Assembly: GCA_951394405.1 (NCBI GenBank)
Contig: OX596339.1
Location: 3,162,001-3,226,000, forward strand
Length of the DNA stretch: 64,000 nucleotides
Origin: Coprinellus micaceus
Lineage: Eukaryota; Basidiomycota; Agaricomycetes; Agaricales; Psathyrellaceae
Direction: 5' to 3'
Positions 1-11,220 of this stretch are shown here, piece after piece (the first letter of the stretch is position 1; each line of letters opens with the position of its first letter). The translations under genes and the position numbers were made by a program. The notes under the pieces were generated by a model. That model was given only the letters and a program-made list of their open reading frames with translations. It searched no databases and was not told the origin of the DNA.

Positions 1-749
1 CACTTGGAGAAGTAGTGTCCGTACCAAACCTGCGCCCGCTGCTGCCCCGACGAGCAACAACCCAGTGTGGCCTTCGAACCATGTACTATTTTACTATGCC
101 AACTTAACTCAATCTTCGCTTTCCGCAGGGTGCTCGACTCATTCGGATCGAATCTCTTCGGAACATGCTGAGTGTCCGCATTACCAACCTTCATATGCAC
201 TCTAGCCATTCATACTGCCGCAGCTGCAAGTCCTGAAGCCGTGTTCAGGTCCGTTTCTTCAGCGCCCAGTGCGATGGCGTCCATGCCTTGGGATGAGCGG
301 CAACGCGCCACCTACGCTTATGAATCCTTCTTTCCTACGTCACACTCCATTGGTGAGCAGGGTCGATGTTCGATCCCTCTTTCAATGGTGAAACACTATG
401 AGTAGGTCAGTAGGTGCCACAGGCCGTTGGCTCGGCATCCTTTGGCATCCTCCCCGGATATAACGCAGACGACACCGCGGTTCTTACGCAGAGACATCTA
501 AGCGGCTGACTTAGAAACCTCCGACGAACATGCAAGATAGGCAGGTGCGAGGCCAACTGTAGATGCCTATCCCACCCATGTTAGTATTCCGTCGGTCCAA
601 GGGCGGCTGTGTGCGCCTTGAATCTGTAATGCAGCGGATAATCGGAAACAACCCACTAGCCTATAAGGAGTGGTCCATAGCTCCTGCAAATCCTCATCTC
701 ACCACACATTTCAACAAACTCCAAGCATACACAATACCTACTCAGCACC
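1..749. other. Left-edge non-coding stretch
   Basis: I see no protein family on either strand; the open frames are short and lack splice or family support. The last part is the 5' flank of the MDR oxidoreductase, ending in a favourable CACCATGG start context. No clear TATA box was seen. Confidence 0.5.
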
Positions 750-2013
750 ATGGTTCCAACTAAGCAGAAGGCCTTGGTTCTCAAGGAGAAGTTCGGCGAC
801 TGGGTGCTTGCCGACGTCCCTGTTCCGCAACCCGGAAAAGAAGAGGTTTTGGTCAAGATTTATTCTTCGGCTCTCAACCCAGTCGACTGGAAGATACAGA
901 AGTACGGGCTTTTCCTTGAAGAGTTCCCTGTTATTCTTGGCTCGGATATTGCTGGCGAGGTCGTCAAACTGGGTGAAGGCGTTTCGCAGGTCGGCCTTGG
1001 CGATAGAGTGTAAGTGCCCTCCACTTGATCATTCGTTTGTTTTAATCGAAGGATATTTGCAATAGGTTCCTTCAAGGCGTTGTTAGCAATAACGACCAGA
1101 CTGGGTTCCAGCAATATGCGACTGCCGACGTGCATACCCTCGCTAAGGTGTGTAAGCATTATTTTTCCCTTGAAAAGATCTGACAACGTTGGATAGATCC
1201 CGGCCAATCTTACCTATGATGATGCATCGACGATCCCCGTCACAATCACTGCAGCCTACATTGGACTATACAATGTGGATCCCCATGGTCTTGGTTTCGA
1301 CAGCCCCATCAAGCTTGAGAACCGAGACAAGTATGATGGCGTCCCCATTGTTATTTTGGGAGGGTCGAGCGCCGTTGGTCACTTCGGTAAGCGGCGTTTC
1401 TGGTGTTAAAGCGGACCTGTCTGACCCCCACCACTAGCGATCCAGCTTGCCAAACTGTCAGGATTCAGCCCCATTATCACCACAGCCTCCGCGAAGCATG
1501 AAGGGGTCTTGAAGGCGAGAGGTGCAACTCACATCCTCGATCGCAATGCGCCTCTCGAAGCTCAACTCGAGGGTATTACCGCCTTGCCGATCAAGAATGT
1601 TATTGACGCCATCTCGACCGCAGAGACGCAGAGACAGGGATTCGACATCCTTGCTCCTGGAGGTAAACAGGTCTTGTTCTTGGACCCGGAGCCGTTCTGG
1701 GAGGGGGAAGGCAAGAAGCAGGGTAAAACCCCGGTCTATGTGCTTGGAGCGAAGCAGTTCCCCCAGCACATTGAACTCCTGAAGGAACTCTGGAAGAACC
1801 TCACCGATTTACTCGAGAATGGTGATATCAAGGTGAGTGTAGTCCCGTGGATAGGCGGTAGGCCCGTTACTGACGCTGGCTGCATGTACATAGCCCCATA
1901 ATGTTGAAGTTCTTTCGAACGGGTTGGGGGGGATCGAGGAGGGCTTGAAGCGCTTGGAAGAAGGGAAAATCTCCAACACAAAGCTTGTGTCTCGACCCCA
2001 GGAGACAGCTTAA
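750..2013 (+). CDS. MDR-family NAD(P)H-dependent oxidoreductase (enoyl-reductase-like)
   Basis: Five exons (750-1009, 1066-1147, 1197-1386, 1438-1832, 1894-2013) join in frame across four GT-AG introns of 49-61 nt, giving a 348-residue protein, a usual length for the family. The N-terminal half is GroES-like: it starts MVPTKQKALVL and contains ALNPVDWKIQ and the GSDIAGEVV motif. The Rossmann half shows VPIVILGGSSAVGHF, the dinucleotide-binding loop of zinc-independent MDR enzymes. The catalytic-zinc Cys and His ligands of true alcohol dehydrogenases are not evident. Family members reduce activated double bonds using NADPH and are often cytosolic; some fungal relatives act as trans-enoyl reductases beside polyketide synthases, but no such synthase is present here. 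The start ATG lies in CACCATGG. The substrate cannot be inferred. Confidence 0.9.
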
Positions 2014-3386
2014 GGCGGAGTGAGAGAGGAGGCTCCCTTGGTACTTTGCTTTTCATGCGGTTCCTTCGTGTACCCAAGTTGTATCACCTTCGTTCTGAAT
2101 CTGGAGGGATTTCTCCAATGAAGAGCGCGACGCTCAGATGTACCTTATGAAGGAGATGGGAGCCTATACATTGGGCAGTACGCGCCCACTGGGAAACCGC
2201 TGTCGCGGTTCGTCAGTACCACGTGCATCAGGTTTTTTTAGTTGCGGTGGTATAGCAAGATACAGCTGATCAATCAATCTCACCGCCGTTTGCCGACGGT
2301 GAGGATGATCATATGCCGCCACACCTTACCAGTAATGGCCAGACCCACACCAGAATGACGGACCTTGCATTGGAAAGCAGAATCACGCGCGTGAGATATA
2401 GTACTATCTATAAGAAAGTGTACATGAGCTAGGAAATCCCTAACGGACTGTGCGAAGGCCAGAGTTTCGGCCCGCTGCTGTTAACAAGCCGTTTACACGA
2501 CTGCACCGCAGCCTTTCCCCAAACCCGCCGCCATAGCCCCCGTTCGCCGTCCTCTCCACAGACATTGTGGCCTCGCCCCATGGTCGCCTCAAACGGCTCG
2601 CCCTCCTCGTCTATGACGCACTCAGGCCTGGTTACATCCGTTGGGTTCATGAAGGGCGAGGAAGATTACCGGACGTATAGCCGGAGGGGTGGTGGAGTGC
2701 TGAGCCCATTGACTCGGTCTTCCTCCCCATCTGAAGCGAGCGGGTTTTCGTTCTAGAGCTCGAGGAAGAGTGCCGCTCGGACTCTAGGTAGCACGATACA
2801 TGCTTGAATTTCAATCGCTTTCATTCATTCTATATCTGCAGCCTCGCCGAAACCTCCTTGAAGGTAGAGAAACCAATCTATTCGAGGTGCGCAAGGGTAG
2901 GTACGATGCATGTATATTCTAATCGCCGTTCCCAGTTGAATTCCCCTCCCAGTGACGTCTCCCAGCAGCGCCCAACAACCCCTCATTTTCACCGCTTTCC
3001 TTCGGCTGCGTACACTTCTGTACACGTCCGGTTGGCAGCTCGGTGGAGAGAGAGAGGCTAAGCGTCCAGGTGAAGATGAAGTTCGGGAGAGAGGAGCGTG
3101 TGCGAGGTAAGCTCGTGTCCTCGCGTCTCCGGTACCCGAGTGTATTGGGACGACGCGGGAGGGTGGCCATCAGACGAGTTGTATTTGTGTGAAGCTGGTG
3201 GTCGAGGGGAATCTTGGGGTGTAAAAGGCTGGATTGCCGAGCTCGCAGAATCGACATCGCGGGCACGTATGCGACTGTAGAGTCGAATGTCGCAGCCATG
3301 GGGACTGGGGGACTTGGGTGTCGGCCTCGCTGGGTAGTTGAGGTGCAATTTGCAGGGCATTTGAACGAACAAGCTGGGCGATGTTT

Positions 3387-3578
3387 GAACGCTGAGAGGG
3401 TGTTGGAAGGTGCAGGACATTCTTTAGAACATTGTGGGCGACGTCGGGATGTAGGAGAGGCTATGAAATGTGTAGAAGCGACACTGGGACTCTAGGAAGG
3501 CGTTGTGAGGCGCAGGGTGTTCGTTCGAAGGCTAAGAGGGCGTTGGACGGTATGGGACGTTCGTTCAAACGTTCTGGG
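3387..3578. repeat. Degenerate direct repeat pair, 52 bp each
   Basis: The segments 3387-3438 and 3527-3578 align without gaps by eye. Both begin GAA.GCT.AGAGGG.GTTGGA and end in a TGTGGG/TCTGGG-like stretch. They start 140 bp apart in the same orientation. Their origin is unknown. Confidence 0.55.
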
Positions 3579-3583
3579 ACGTT

Positions 3584-3625
3584 GGGACTAGGAGTTGGGC
3601 GAATTGGGCGATGACGCTCGGCGGG
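3584..3625. repeat. Dispersed 42-bp direct repeat, second copy at 6501-6543
   Basis: GGGACTAGGAGT...GACGCTCGG occurs here and again at about 6501-6543 in the same orientation, with about five mismatches by eye. The two copies lie on either side of the decayed kinase gene. They could be the ends of an old duplication or insertion. Confidence 0.55.
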
Positions 3626-4462
3626 CGCGATCTTCGAAGTTTACACCCCCACTATCGCCACATCCACGGGCAGAGACGACACTCACTGCCGTCGCCGCCA
3701 TCGATGATCGAACGTCATAACCAAACCCCAACGACGTCCTCATCTCCGGCCCAGCCCAGCCTCGGTGCATACCCAGCGCCGGAGGTCTCATGTCCCCTTC
3801 GAGTGTGATCTGCATTCGCGGTACGCCGGCCAAGGCGATTGGGGTTCAGAGGTATCGACCTGACGGCGACAACTCGGGGCCTGGTTTGTAGTCGACGGCA
3901 AGGGAGCAGGAGGAGGAGGGCGTCAGATTGCAGTGTGTCGTAGAGTCTAGGCGCCGATGTCAGTGTTTCGTTCGGTAGAATATATCCAACGTGATTACTC
4001 ACCCGGCTTCGATCTACCGCTGGTACGCCCCCGCATGTCCAGAACACTTCGAAGATCTGCGGTGAACGAAGCAAGTCAGTGCCTCGCCCATCTCAGCCCG
4101 AATTTATGGCGTTCACTCACCTCAGCCGCCCCCAGCTCGCCTCCACCGCACACTCGCGCGTACCCAGCGCCGAATGGATTGCGAGTCTCCGCCCACCTGA
4201 TCTGAAGGCTCGGCGCTCGCTTCCTCATCTCCACAGCCCCTCTCTGATAGGGCAGAGGGCGATCGAGAGGGAGCGACGAGAGGACGGACGGACGGACGGC
4301 CGAGGCATGAAGGGGTTTCGTGGGCCTAGAGATCGAGGGAGAGGTGACGGTCAAGCACGATGTTTGCACCGTCGTCGAGGATAGCGAGCACGCACAGACG
4401 CGTTTGTGGGGCGTCGGTGAGCTTGCATAGGGTGTCGGTGGGGAGGGTTTGTCGTCTGCATG

Positions 4463-5904
4463 GAGACGTCCTGGTGCAATATTCCTTTTCTGAATAGTTA
4501 GTTCCCTATGTCCTGTGAAATAGTCAGTCTGGCTAGAACCAAAGAAAGCCCATGTAATCCGGCGACGAACCTATGAGGGCGTCTCGGAGCGCGCAGAGAA
4601 GGCCGAACCGTGTTTTAAAGTGCCATATCGACCTTCCGTAACCCTTCAAAACGATGCGCAGCTTGACCCGGTTCGCAAAGTCTTCCGCCTCAAATGGCTC
4701 TGGGCGATACTCACTTGTCTTGGCACAGTTGTCCTGGTATGCGACCGTCTCCACGATGCCTGGTATGCCGCGTGCTGTGCGTAGGTGCTCCGCCTCCGAC
4801 GTTCGCCCCTCCGTACGCCATGAGTCCTTAATCAACACGGCGTGGTTCGTGGCAAGATGAATGGCGTGCCAAATAACCGTGCCGCGGCCGCGAATGGTGG
4901 GACGGACGATGGGTGGTTTTCTCGCGTTTAGATCGTACGTGACCGTCGACGATGTCTTCTCGTCGTCCCGTTCGTCGACCGTGATTGTGCCAGTGACCTT
5001 CCTGCCTGTCGCTTTGTCGATCACCCATTGAACATAGATATCGAGGCCCTGAACCTCTTCGTTTGGAGATACCAAGCCAAGGATGAGGCGAACGAAGAGC
5101 TCCTTCTCCCTATGAATGCTATAAAGAGGCGTGACGTAGGCCCCGCTGCGGTCGTAGTGAGCGAGGCGGTTTTGATTCTCTGATATCATGAGCGAGCGAG
5201 CGAAGTGACGGTTCGGCCGCTGGAAGAACATTTGCCTAAAGAACATATAAGGCTCCACTTCCCAGCTACAGAGTGAGAAGATGGGCGTACCTGCAGTGTA
5301 CTGAGAGCTGCGCCGCTTGTTCGGTGCTGTCCCCCGTGTGCTTGTCCAATCTAACGTTGATCACACTAGCGACATTTGTGTACCCCAGGCCGCTGTGATT
5401 CGCCTCATCCCGAGGGACTTCGAAGGACGGTCCTCGCGCCTTAATCGAGATGCAAGGGCTGCTTGCGTGCTTCCCGTTGTCGTGCGGCAGTAGTAGGCTG
5501 TGAGAGTCCACTACTGAGCGCCTCACACCAGGGTGAAAGTCATCGAGAATACCGGATATGATGCAGATGAGAGCAGCGCGTAGTTCGTCTTCGCGTGCTG
5601 ATTTACTGCACAGATATCTCCAACGCTCCTTCTCCATGTCGTACCCAGAGGTAGTCTTCCGCAGGTATTCGTAGATCTGGTCGTCTGTCGCGAGGTTGTG
5701 GTAGACCTGCTTGGCCCAGTCCAGCTGTACTTGGTAGACCCTCTCTCCGAATTCTTGCCAGATCGCGTTCTCCTGCTCTTGCTCTGCATTTCTGTTGGTT
5801 TGAGCGTGGCTCGAGGTCTTTCTCGACTGAACCTGGAGTTCCTTGGGTAGTTCGCATATCATATTCGATGAACCTGGCGCTTCGCCAGTGTCTCGAGACT
5901 CCAT
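4463..5904 (-). pseudogene. FunK1-type fungal protein kinase, frameshifted and truncated
   Basis: On the minus strand 5904-5291 and 5265-4571 encode a fungal-type (FunK1) kinase N-terminal half. It includes the segment FARSLMISENQNRLAHYDRSG, typical of the family, and a VAIK-like lysine in HAVLIKDSWR. An intron starting at 4570 (GTTCGT) leads to HRELTIQK and then the catalytic-loop remnant GILHQDVSMQ near 4463-4486. These two stretches are in different frames, separated by one extra base in a run of four A (minus strand, near 4485-4488). The loop reads HQD rather than HRD. Nothing resembling the C-lobe follows. The first intron would be only 25 nt (5266-5290), implausibly short, so it may instead be damage. 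FunK1 kinases are a large mushroom-specific family of mostly unknown role. Family assignment is fairly secure; pseudogene status follows from the frameshift and the missing C-lobe. Confidence 0.75.
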
Positions 5905-7049
5905 GGTGGAGGACTCGAGTTGCAGCTACCGAAGGGATCTGCGATTGTGGGGAGAGTGGCTACTGAGATGGCCGTAGTTTGGTGGTAGTCGTTATTCGCC
6001 GTTCCCGCCCGACTCGCGTTTGCGTTTGGGGTGGGTTTAGCCCTGGAGATCCGGGTTAGTAACCGTGGGCTCCGGAGGCGGGGATCAGGGGTCTGAGCAT
6101 CGGTATCGGTGAGTAGGAGAACGTGGGTGGGAGATCCAGACGTAGGGAAGTCGGGTGTCGGGTGTAGTGCGTTATGGGGGGTGGTGCATTGCGGCAGGAG
6201 TCGGGCGTGGCTCCGGGGATCGAACCCTGGCCGGGAGGTGGGGCGTGGACGTGTACCAGGAAGTGGGGGGGAGAGCAGAGGGCGATCGAGAGGGTCGGAG
6301 TGACGCTGTGGGGGCTACGGGTAAGGTGAGTACGACTACCCATGCGATATGGAACGAGGCACCGACTTACCGAATCTTTAGGGTCGCGGGCCGTTGGTCC
6401 TTTACCCCTCAGACAGAAGAGCCCCAGAACTTGATGTTTGGGTCGACGTTGAGATTATATGCGCGCAGGGTGCGTCCTCTTACCGTGGAGGGTCGCGCCC
6501 GGGACTAGGAGTCGAGCGAGTTGGGCGGTGACGCTCGGTGGGCCCCTCAGGGAATCGACGTCGAGGATGGACAGGTAGAAGATGGAGAAGAGGAAGCCCT
6601 CCACCCAAACCTCACAAATGCACACGTCACCCCAGGCTGTGCTGGCCCAAAGCAGCATAAGCGCCGAGCGCGTGTCAACAGCTCCCGGACACATTGAGTC
6701 TGGTAGTAAGCGCCCAAGCGCCACGGACGCAGAGGGGAGTTGGATTGGCATTTAGGCGTTGGGTACAACAAACTATGGGGAAGGGGGAAGATGGACCCCC
6801 AGGGAACTCGGGGGACGTTCACGAGGACTACATGAGGAGGGGCGGGACGTAGAAAAGGGAAGGACACGCGGTGTTGCCTCCGCTTTTTATTAACCGTCAC
6901 CACAGCTGAGTAGTGCCGCCTCCGTGAGGCTGGATTCCAAAATCAAGGGATGCTGGATGAGGGCGCAATGGAGATGAGGAAGTCACCGCTGCTATCTTCA
7001 CATCAAAGCTTTCGGCTGATGTTTGGAAGGATGCAGCGATCGGTAGGCG
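5905..7049. other. Intergenic stretch, no gene recognised
   Basis: Contains the 5' flank of the kinase remnant and the second 42-bp dispersed repeat at about 6501-6543. Open frames on both strands are low in family content and are not called. Confidence 0.5.
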
Positions 7050-9305
7050 TAGATGATCTCGTCAAAAAGGTCGTACCTCCAAACGCTGTTCGAGCAGTGC
7101 ACGCGTTGAACGAATAAATAGTTGTAAAAGTAGTAACGGACCGCAAAATAAATAAATAAATGCACCGACGTCGCAGATGCATCACGGGTAACGCCCCGCT
7201 ACTCCCAACCAAGCTAGTACCCGCTTATGCTTGTCCGTGAACCTGCTGACTGTGACCTCCACGCCGTGAGACGCCTCCCATTTATGCATGAGCCGTCGTG
7301 CTTTGAATACTTCTGCTTCAACATCTCCTCCGAGCCTATCAATCAGGTTGCCAATTGCTACCTTTCGCAAGGGTGTTATCTTCACGTTCTTCCTCTCTGA
7401 AAATCACCGGAGTCAGATAGGCCCCTGACTTGTGGGACAGAAAAGAAGAACTCATTTGGTTAACACTCACTTGAGACGCGGGTACTACCATAAAGGCGCC
7501 CCTTTATAAAACTATCCAGATGCGAGCTTGAGAAATATGCGTTGTCCAGATGTATTTCTTGAAGGACTGGGCAAGGCATCTCCTCCTCCTTCGAGAGTTT
7601 TCCCGAAATGTCTTTGCCGAGACCAACGTCGGAGGCTATCGGAGTGGCGAGCGCCTTCAAGAACTGCTCGTCTACCAAACTCAGGCTCTCGTTCGAGCTG
7701 AGCCCAGCGACGCGGAGCCGCCGACTTCCTAATACCGCCCCACTGAACTTGAACACCTCGAGGAGAGGCATGGCTTGGAGGCATAGGAGAAGGTCGGCCC
7801 GGTCGATGTGCCCGGCGAAGCACTCAAACGTGGTGAGGGAAGAGTGGCTGTTTGTGCGAACCCACTCCGTCACCGCCGCGGGGCTGAATGTAGCAGACCA
7901 ATCCAGTTCAAAGGAGAAGGAATTTAAACGAGGGGTACGAAGAGCGTGCACGAGCGGAGCCAAGGAGACCTCCGGACTGGGGCCCTGGAATACGACGGAA
8001 AGTGTTTGGAGATTCTCATGCTGCAGTAAGGGGAGCTGTACAAAGCGGTGTGGGCCTGAATCAGGAGGAGAATGGCTGATACGGCCACGAAAGTTGACCA
8101 GATCCTTCGCCACCCGGAGGAACGCGTGAACAGTGGCAGAAGGGAGGGTTGCGTCCCAGTTGTCTGCGAGGAGTACCTCGGTGAGGCCGGCCGGAGGCTT
8201 GATGAGGAATGGGGGAATGGATGATGGAAGGGTGAATCCCCATACAACTCGGCGGAGATGGACGCATTCCGAGAAGCCAGCCTGCTCGAGGAGCACAACC
8301 GACTGGGATGCACCGACAACAGTCAGCGTTTCGAGGCTAGAAAAGCGATGGGGAGATTTGTAGAGAGTGGGGAACATGTCGCTGTCGGGCTGGAATGCAA
8401 CCGCCAGGTCACGGACGCGGGGCGCGAGTTCAGCCAGGAAATCGAGGGACTGGCGTGTTAGAGTGTATTGGTACTTGACGCCAGGCCCCATAAGATCCCT
8501 CATGGCGCCAATTATCAGCTTCAGCGGTGCTTCCTTCGCTAACTGAAGGTAATACCAGACTTGCTGGGGGTTTGCCAATGCAAGGAGCTTCCCGCTCTCG
8601 ACCAGAATGGGGATAGAGGACCAGAGGAAGGGGCAGGAAAGGGCGACCTCACGCCAGAACCAGCACACCGTGGTGATTTGGATCAGAGGGCCGACCGCGA
8701 TCTTGACTTGCCCAGCTTGACGCCACACTGGCTTTGGGGAACGAAGGGTGACAGTCTCGCGCAAATGCGCGAATATCATAGCCAGGATGTCGTGAGGGAG
8801 CTCCGAGCGATGGAAAGAAAGATGAAGTTGGGATCCCGGTTTCTGCACCCGGTCGGAGAGTCGGAGAGGTCGGACACGGGTTTGGGAACGCAAGAACATG
8901 GCTGGTTTGGGATGTGGGGGGTGGATGGGTGGGTGGGTGAGTGGACGAATGGTGGATGAATGGATGGATGAATGGATGGGTGGATGGCGAACGGTATCCG
9001 TCGTCCTTTTATTGAGTCTCCGCTGTATTATATCTTACGAGAATATGGCTACGTTTGACAGAGGGATGGTTGCGATGGGATAAGGCGGTGGAAGGTTCGG
9101 GCTTCGCTGGTGAATCATGGTGTATCGAGCTTCAGGCTCAGAAAGGCTATTGACGCGCCCAACCAGTGCGTTTTGCATCAATTGTTGTGAGACGGGCGGT
9201 GTCGGGTCGGGATAGCGGTCACGGTCCGGAAGGTATTTCAAGTTTGTCTATCGCAATATAACAAGCTCTGCGATGAAACACGGATTTGACGGGGGCGACG
9301 GATTA
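7050..9305. repeat. Segmental duplication, copy 1 (F-box gene plus flanks)
   Basis: Roughly 7.05-9.3 kb aligns along its length with roughly 12.96-15.15 kb in the same orientation. The match covers the F-box coding region, its single intron position, the 3' flank with an AATAAATA stretch, and about 400 bp of 5' flank, ending near a shared GGCGACGGAT. Coding parts are clearly similar (many identical residues by eye) and flanks are looser, with small indels. Boundaries are approximate. Confidence 0.8.
7182..8899 (-). CDS. F-box protein, copy 1
   Basis: Two exons (8899-7471 and 7396-7182) are joined across a 74-nt GT-AG intron to give 547 residues. The F-box lies at about residues 31-110: SELPHDILAMIFAHL, then the CWFWREVALSCPFLWSSI stretch that ends most mushroom F-box domains. 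The remainder is a long leucine-rich region without clear unit repeats, as usual for agaricomycete F-box proteins. F-box proteins bind Skp1 in SCF ubiquitin ligases and recruit substrates through the C-terminal part; the target here is unknown. The start MFLRSQ is conserved with copy 2. A TGGA-rich simple repeat lies just upstream (about 8915-8990). Confidence 0.88.
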
Positions 9306-10639
9306 ATCAAGTGGTGCTGTGCGCCTCTCGAGGACGATTAACGAACGGACGCCATCTGATGAAGGAAAGGCGTGCAAAGTTCAGCGCGATGTGGGCACGG
9401 CTTCAAAGAGGAAACTTACCTCACAACCTCCGAGGCGGAAGGTCGCATCTGACTCGGAGTACGCCCATACCAAAGGCTATTCACAAAGTACGGCTTGGGA
9501 ATAGAGAACACGCTACGCCCGAGATCTGCTGAAAATGGTGGTGTAATCTAACAATCTTAAATGGGCACTGAGGCTTAAAGCTTAAGCGCTTAAGCGCTGG
9601 GAACCTCCGGTCGAGCTTCGGATCATACAAATTTGAATTCTGGCAGCGACCGAAGATCGCTTCAAAGATTGTCCGGTCGCTTCGATCCAATTCCATCCAA
9701 GCTTGCGAAGAGTTGCCTTTTAAGATATACGGGCGCTTATCTAGCGGCTAGCATCGTCTGGATAATGGCGCCTAATTAGTGAAGAGCGCGATACGTGTAG
9801 GTGGTCGTGTTACATCCGAACCTTTTTCTACGCTGTCATGGGGAGTTGTCTCGCAGTAAAGAAAGGGTGGAGAAGGAACCCAGAAAGCCTTAACCTAGGG
9901 GGTGGAACTTCGTACGTCGACCCCAACTCAATTTGGCGTTGGGTGCGCGCCGGGGGTCAGCTCAGTGTTGGTACATGATGCATTATACGGGGATTCCGTG
10001 TTATTAGTGTGTGGGTATATTGTCGACTACAGCTCAGGGATGGTTCGTAACTAGGGTGTGAGTATGTATACGGGTCCGTTTGCGGGATGCTGTGGCGAAT
10101 GGAATAAAGAGACCAAGAGGCGACTATAGTACAACGTTGAAAGCGAATGTAAGGTGATATGCAGTGAGGGAAGGAGGGATGGTGTACAAAGTTTGAGCAA
10201 GTATAAGGTAGGGGCAGGTGAGGGGGATATGAGCGGGTATGGAGTGTGAAGGAATTCCAGGTGATGGTAGAGAACTGTAGGGCTATGAAAATTGGTACTG
10301 TGCACCAAGAAAGATGTTAATATACAATCAAGAAATATCAAGGAAGTCGGATGGGAAGCGGGGTTGTGCCATGAAGGGAGCAAGGGCATGCGGGCAACGG
10401 CGTCGAAGCGGTTCTTCGAGAGCGTCTTAGAAGGCGTTTTGGGGGAGAGATCGACGTTGCGGTTCACGGTGGGGGATGGGGAGCTGAAAGATGGATGGAC
10501 GCGCCAGGCTGAGAAGGGTTGGTGAAGGGGGAGGACGGGGGTGGGGTGCCGGGGCTGAGTGGGTTGAGGAAAACGGCGGAATATGGTGAGAAGTGGAGCG
10601 TGGTTAATCGTCGATCGAACGGGGCACGCACCTGGGTTA
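9306..10639. other. Intergenic stretch with a 16-bp perfect palindrome
   Basis: No gene recognised. A 16-bp perfect palindrome GCTTAAGCGCTTAAGC sits at 9580-9595. The right part is the 3' flank of the small membrane-protein gene. Confidence 0.5.
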
Positions 10640-11220
10640 TCACGCTGGGAAGGCGCCGGGCATGTTGACGACAAAGTCATCAACCCCGACCATGTTCCTG
10701 AGCTCTCCGCCCGCTTCGATATCCATTTCTCCTTCAAACAAGCCTTCTTCATCTCGCACGCGCAGCTCGACGTGTTCGGGGTGTGGCTGCGGAGCGTCGT
10801 CGCGCCCTCCGAGGATCTGAAGTTCGACATCGTCGCCGTTTGCGGGGTTGCGCTGGCGTTGGATGGCGGATGACCTCCAGAAGCGGTCGAAGAAACCCCA
10901 TGTGAGTACGAGGATGGTGACGGCGACGCCCACAGTGTCGAGGAGTTCGCTTTGTCTTGCGAGGGGGTCGGAAGGCGCGTGGGAGCGGTGCTGGAATCCG
11001 GCGTGGTAGTCAACGACGCGACAAGCGACTGCGGAGTACTTACGACGGCGTTGGTAACGCGAATGACGAAAATGAGCACGAAAAGTGCGTAGATCAGAGC
11101 CCAGGGGATAACGTTCCACCAGCCCTCCGAGACCCTGCCCGTGGGCGTTCGCGGTTGAGTGAGGACCGTAGTGACCAGTATGGTGAGGAGATTGGAGGGG
11201 TCGATGGAGATGAGAGACAT
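10640..11220 (-). CDS. Small two-TM membrane protein, unknown function
   Basis: Exon 1 (11220-11044) and exon 2 (10990-10640) join in frame across a 53-nt GTAAGT-CAG intron to give 175 residues. Segment 1 (VIPWALIYALFVLIFVIRV, about residues 36-54) and segment 2 (VGVAVTILVLTWGFF, in the first third of exon 2) are hydrophobic and probably span a membrane. The C-terminal 85 residues are acidic and soluble-looking. I do not recognise the family. A 390-codon reading-through frame of exon 1 loses the second hydrophobic segment and becomes low-complexity, so the spliced model is preferred. Confidence 0.65.

Larger units (their letters stand above)
2014..4462. other. Non-coding stretch with degenerate direct repeats
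   Basis: About 2.4 kb between the MDR gene and the kinase remnant holds no supported gene. Short direct repeats near 3.4-3.6 kb are listed separately. A small open frame near 2.6 kb (+) has no family resemblance and is left out. Confidence 0.5.

Noticed and set aside
6205..6240. Minus-strand CAGGGTTCGATCCCCGG resembling a tRNA T-arm
   Set aside because: No complementary acceptor stem or D-arm upstream; probably chance.
10051..11220. 390-codon minus-strand frame as one protein
   Set aside because: After the first 59 codons it becomes low-complexity; a good 53-nt intron leads instead to a second membrane segment.
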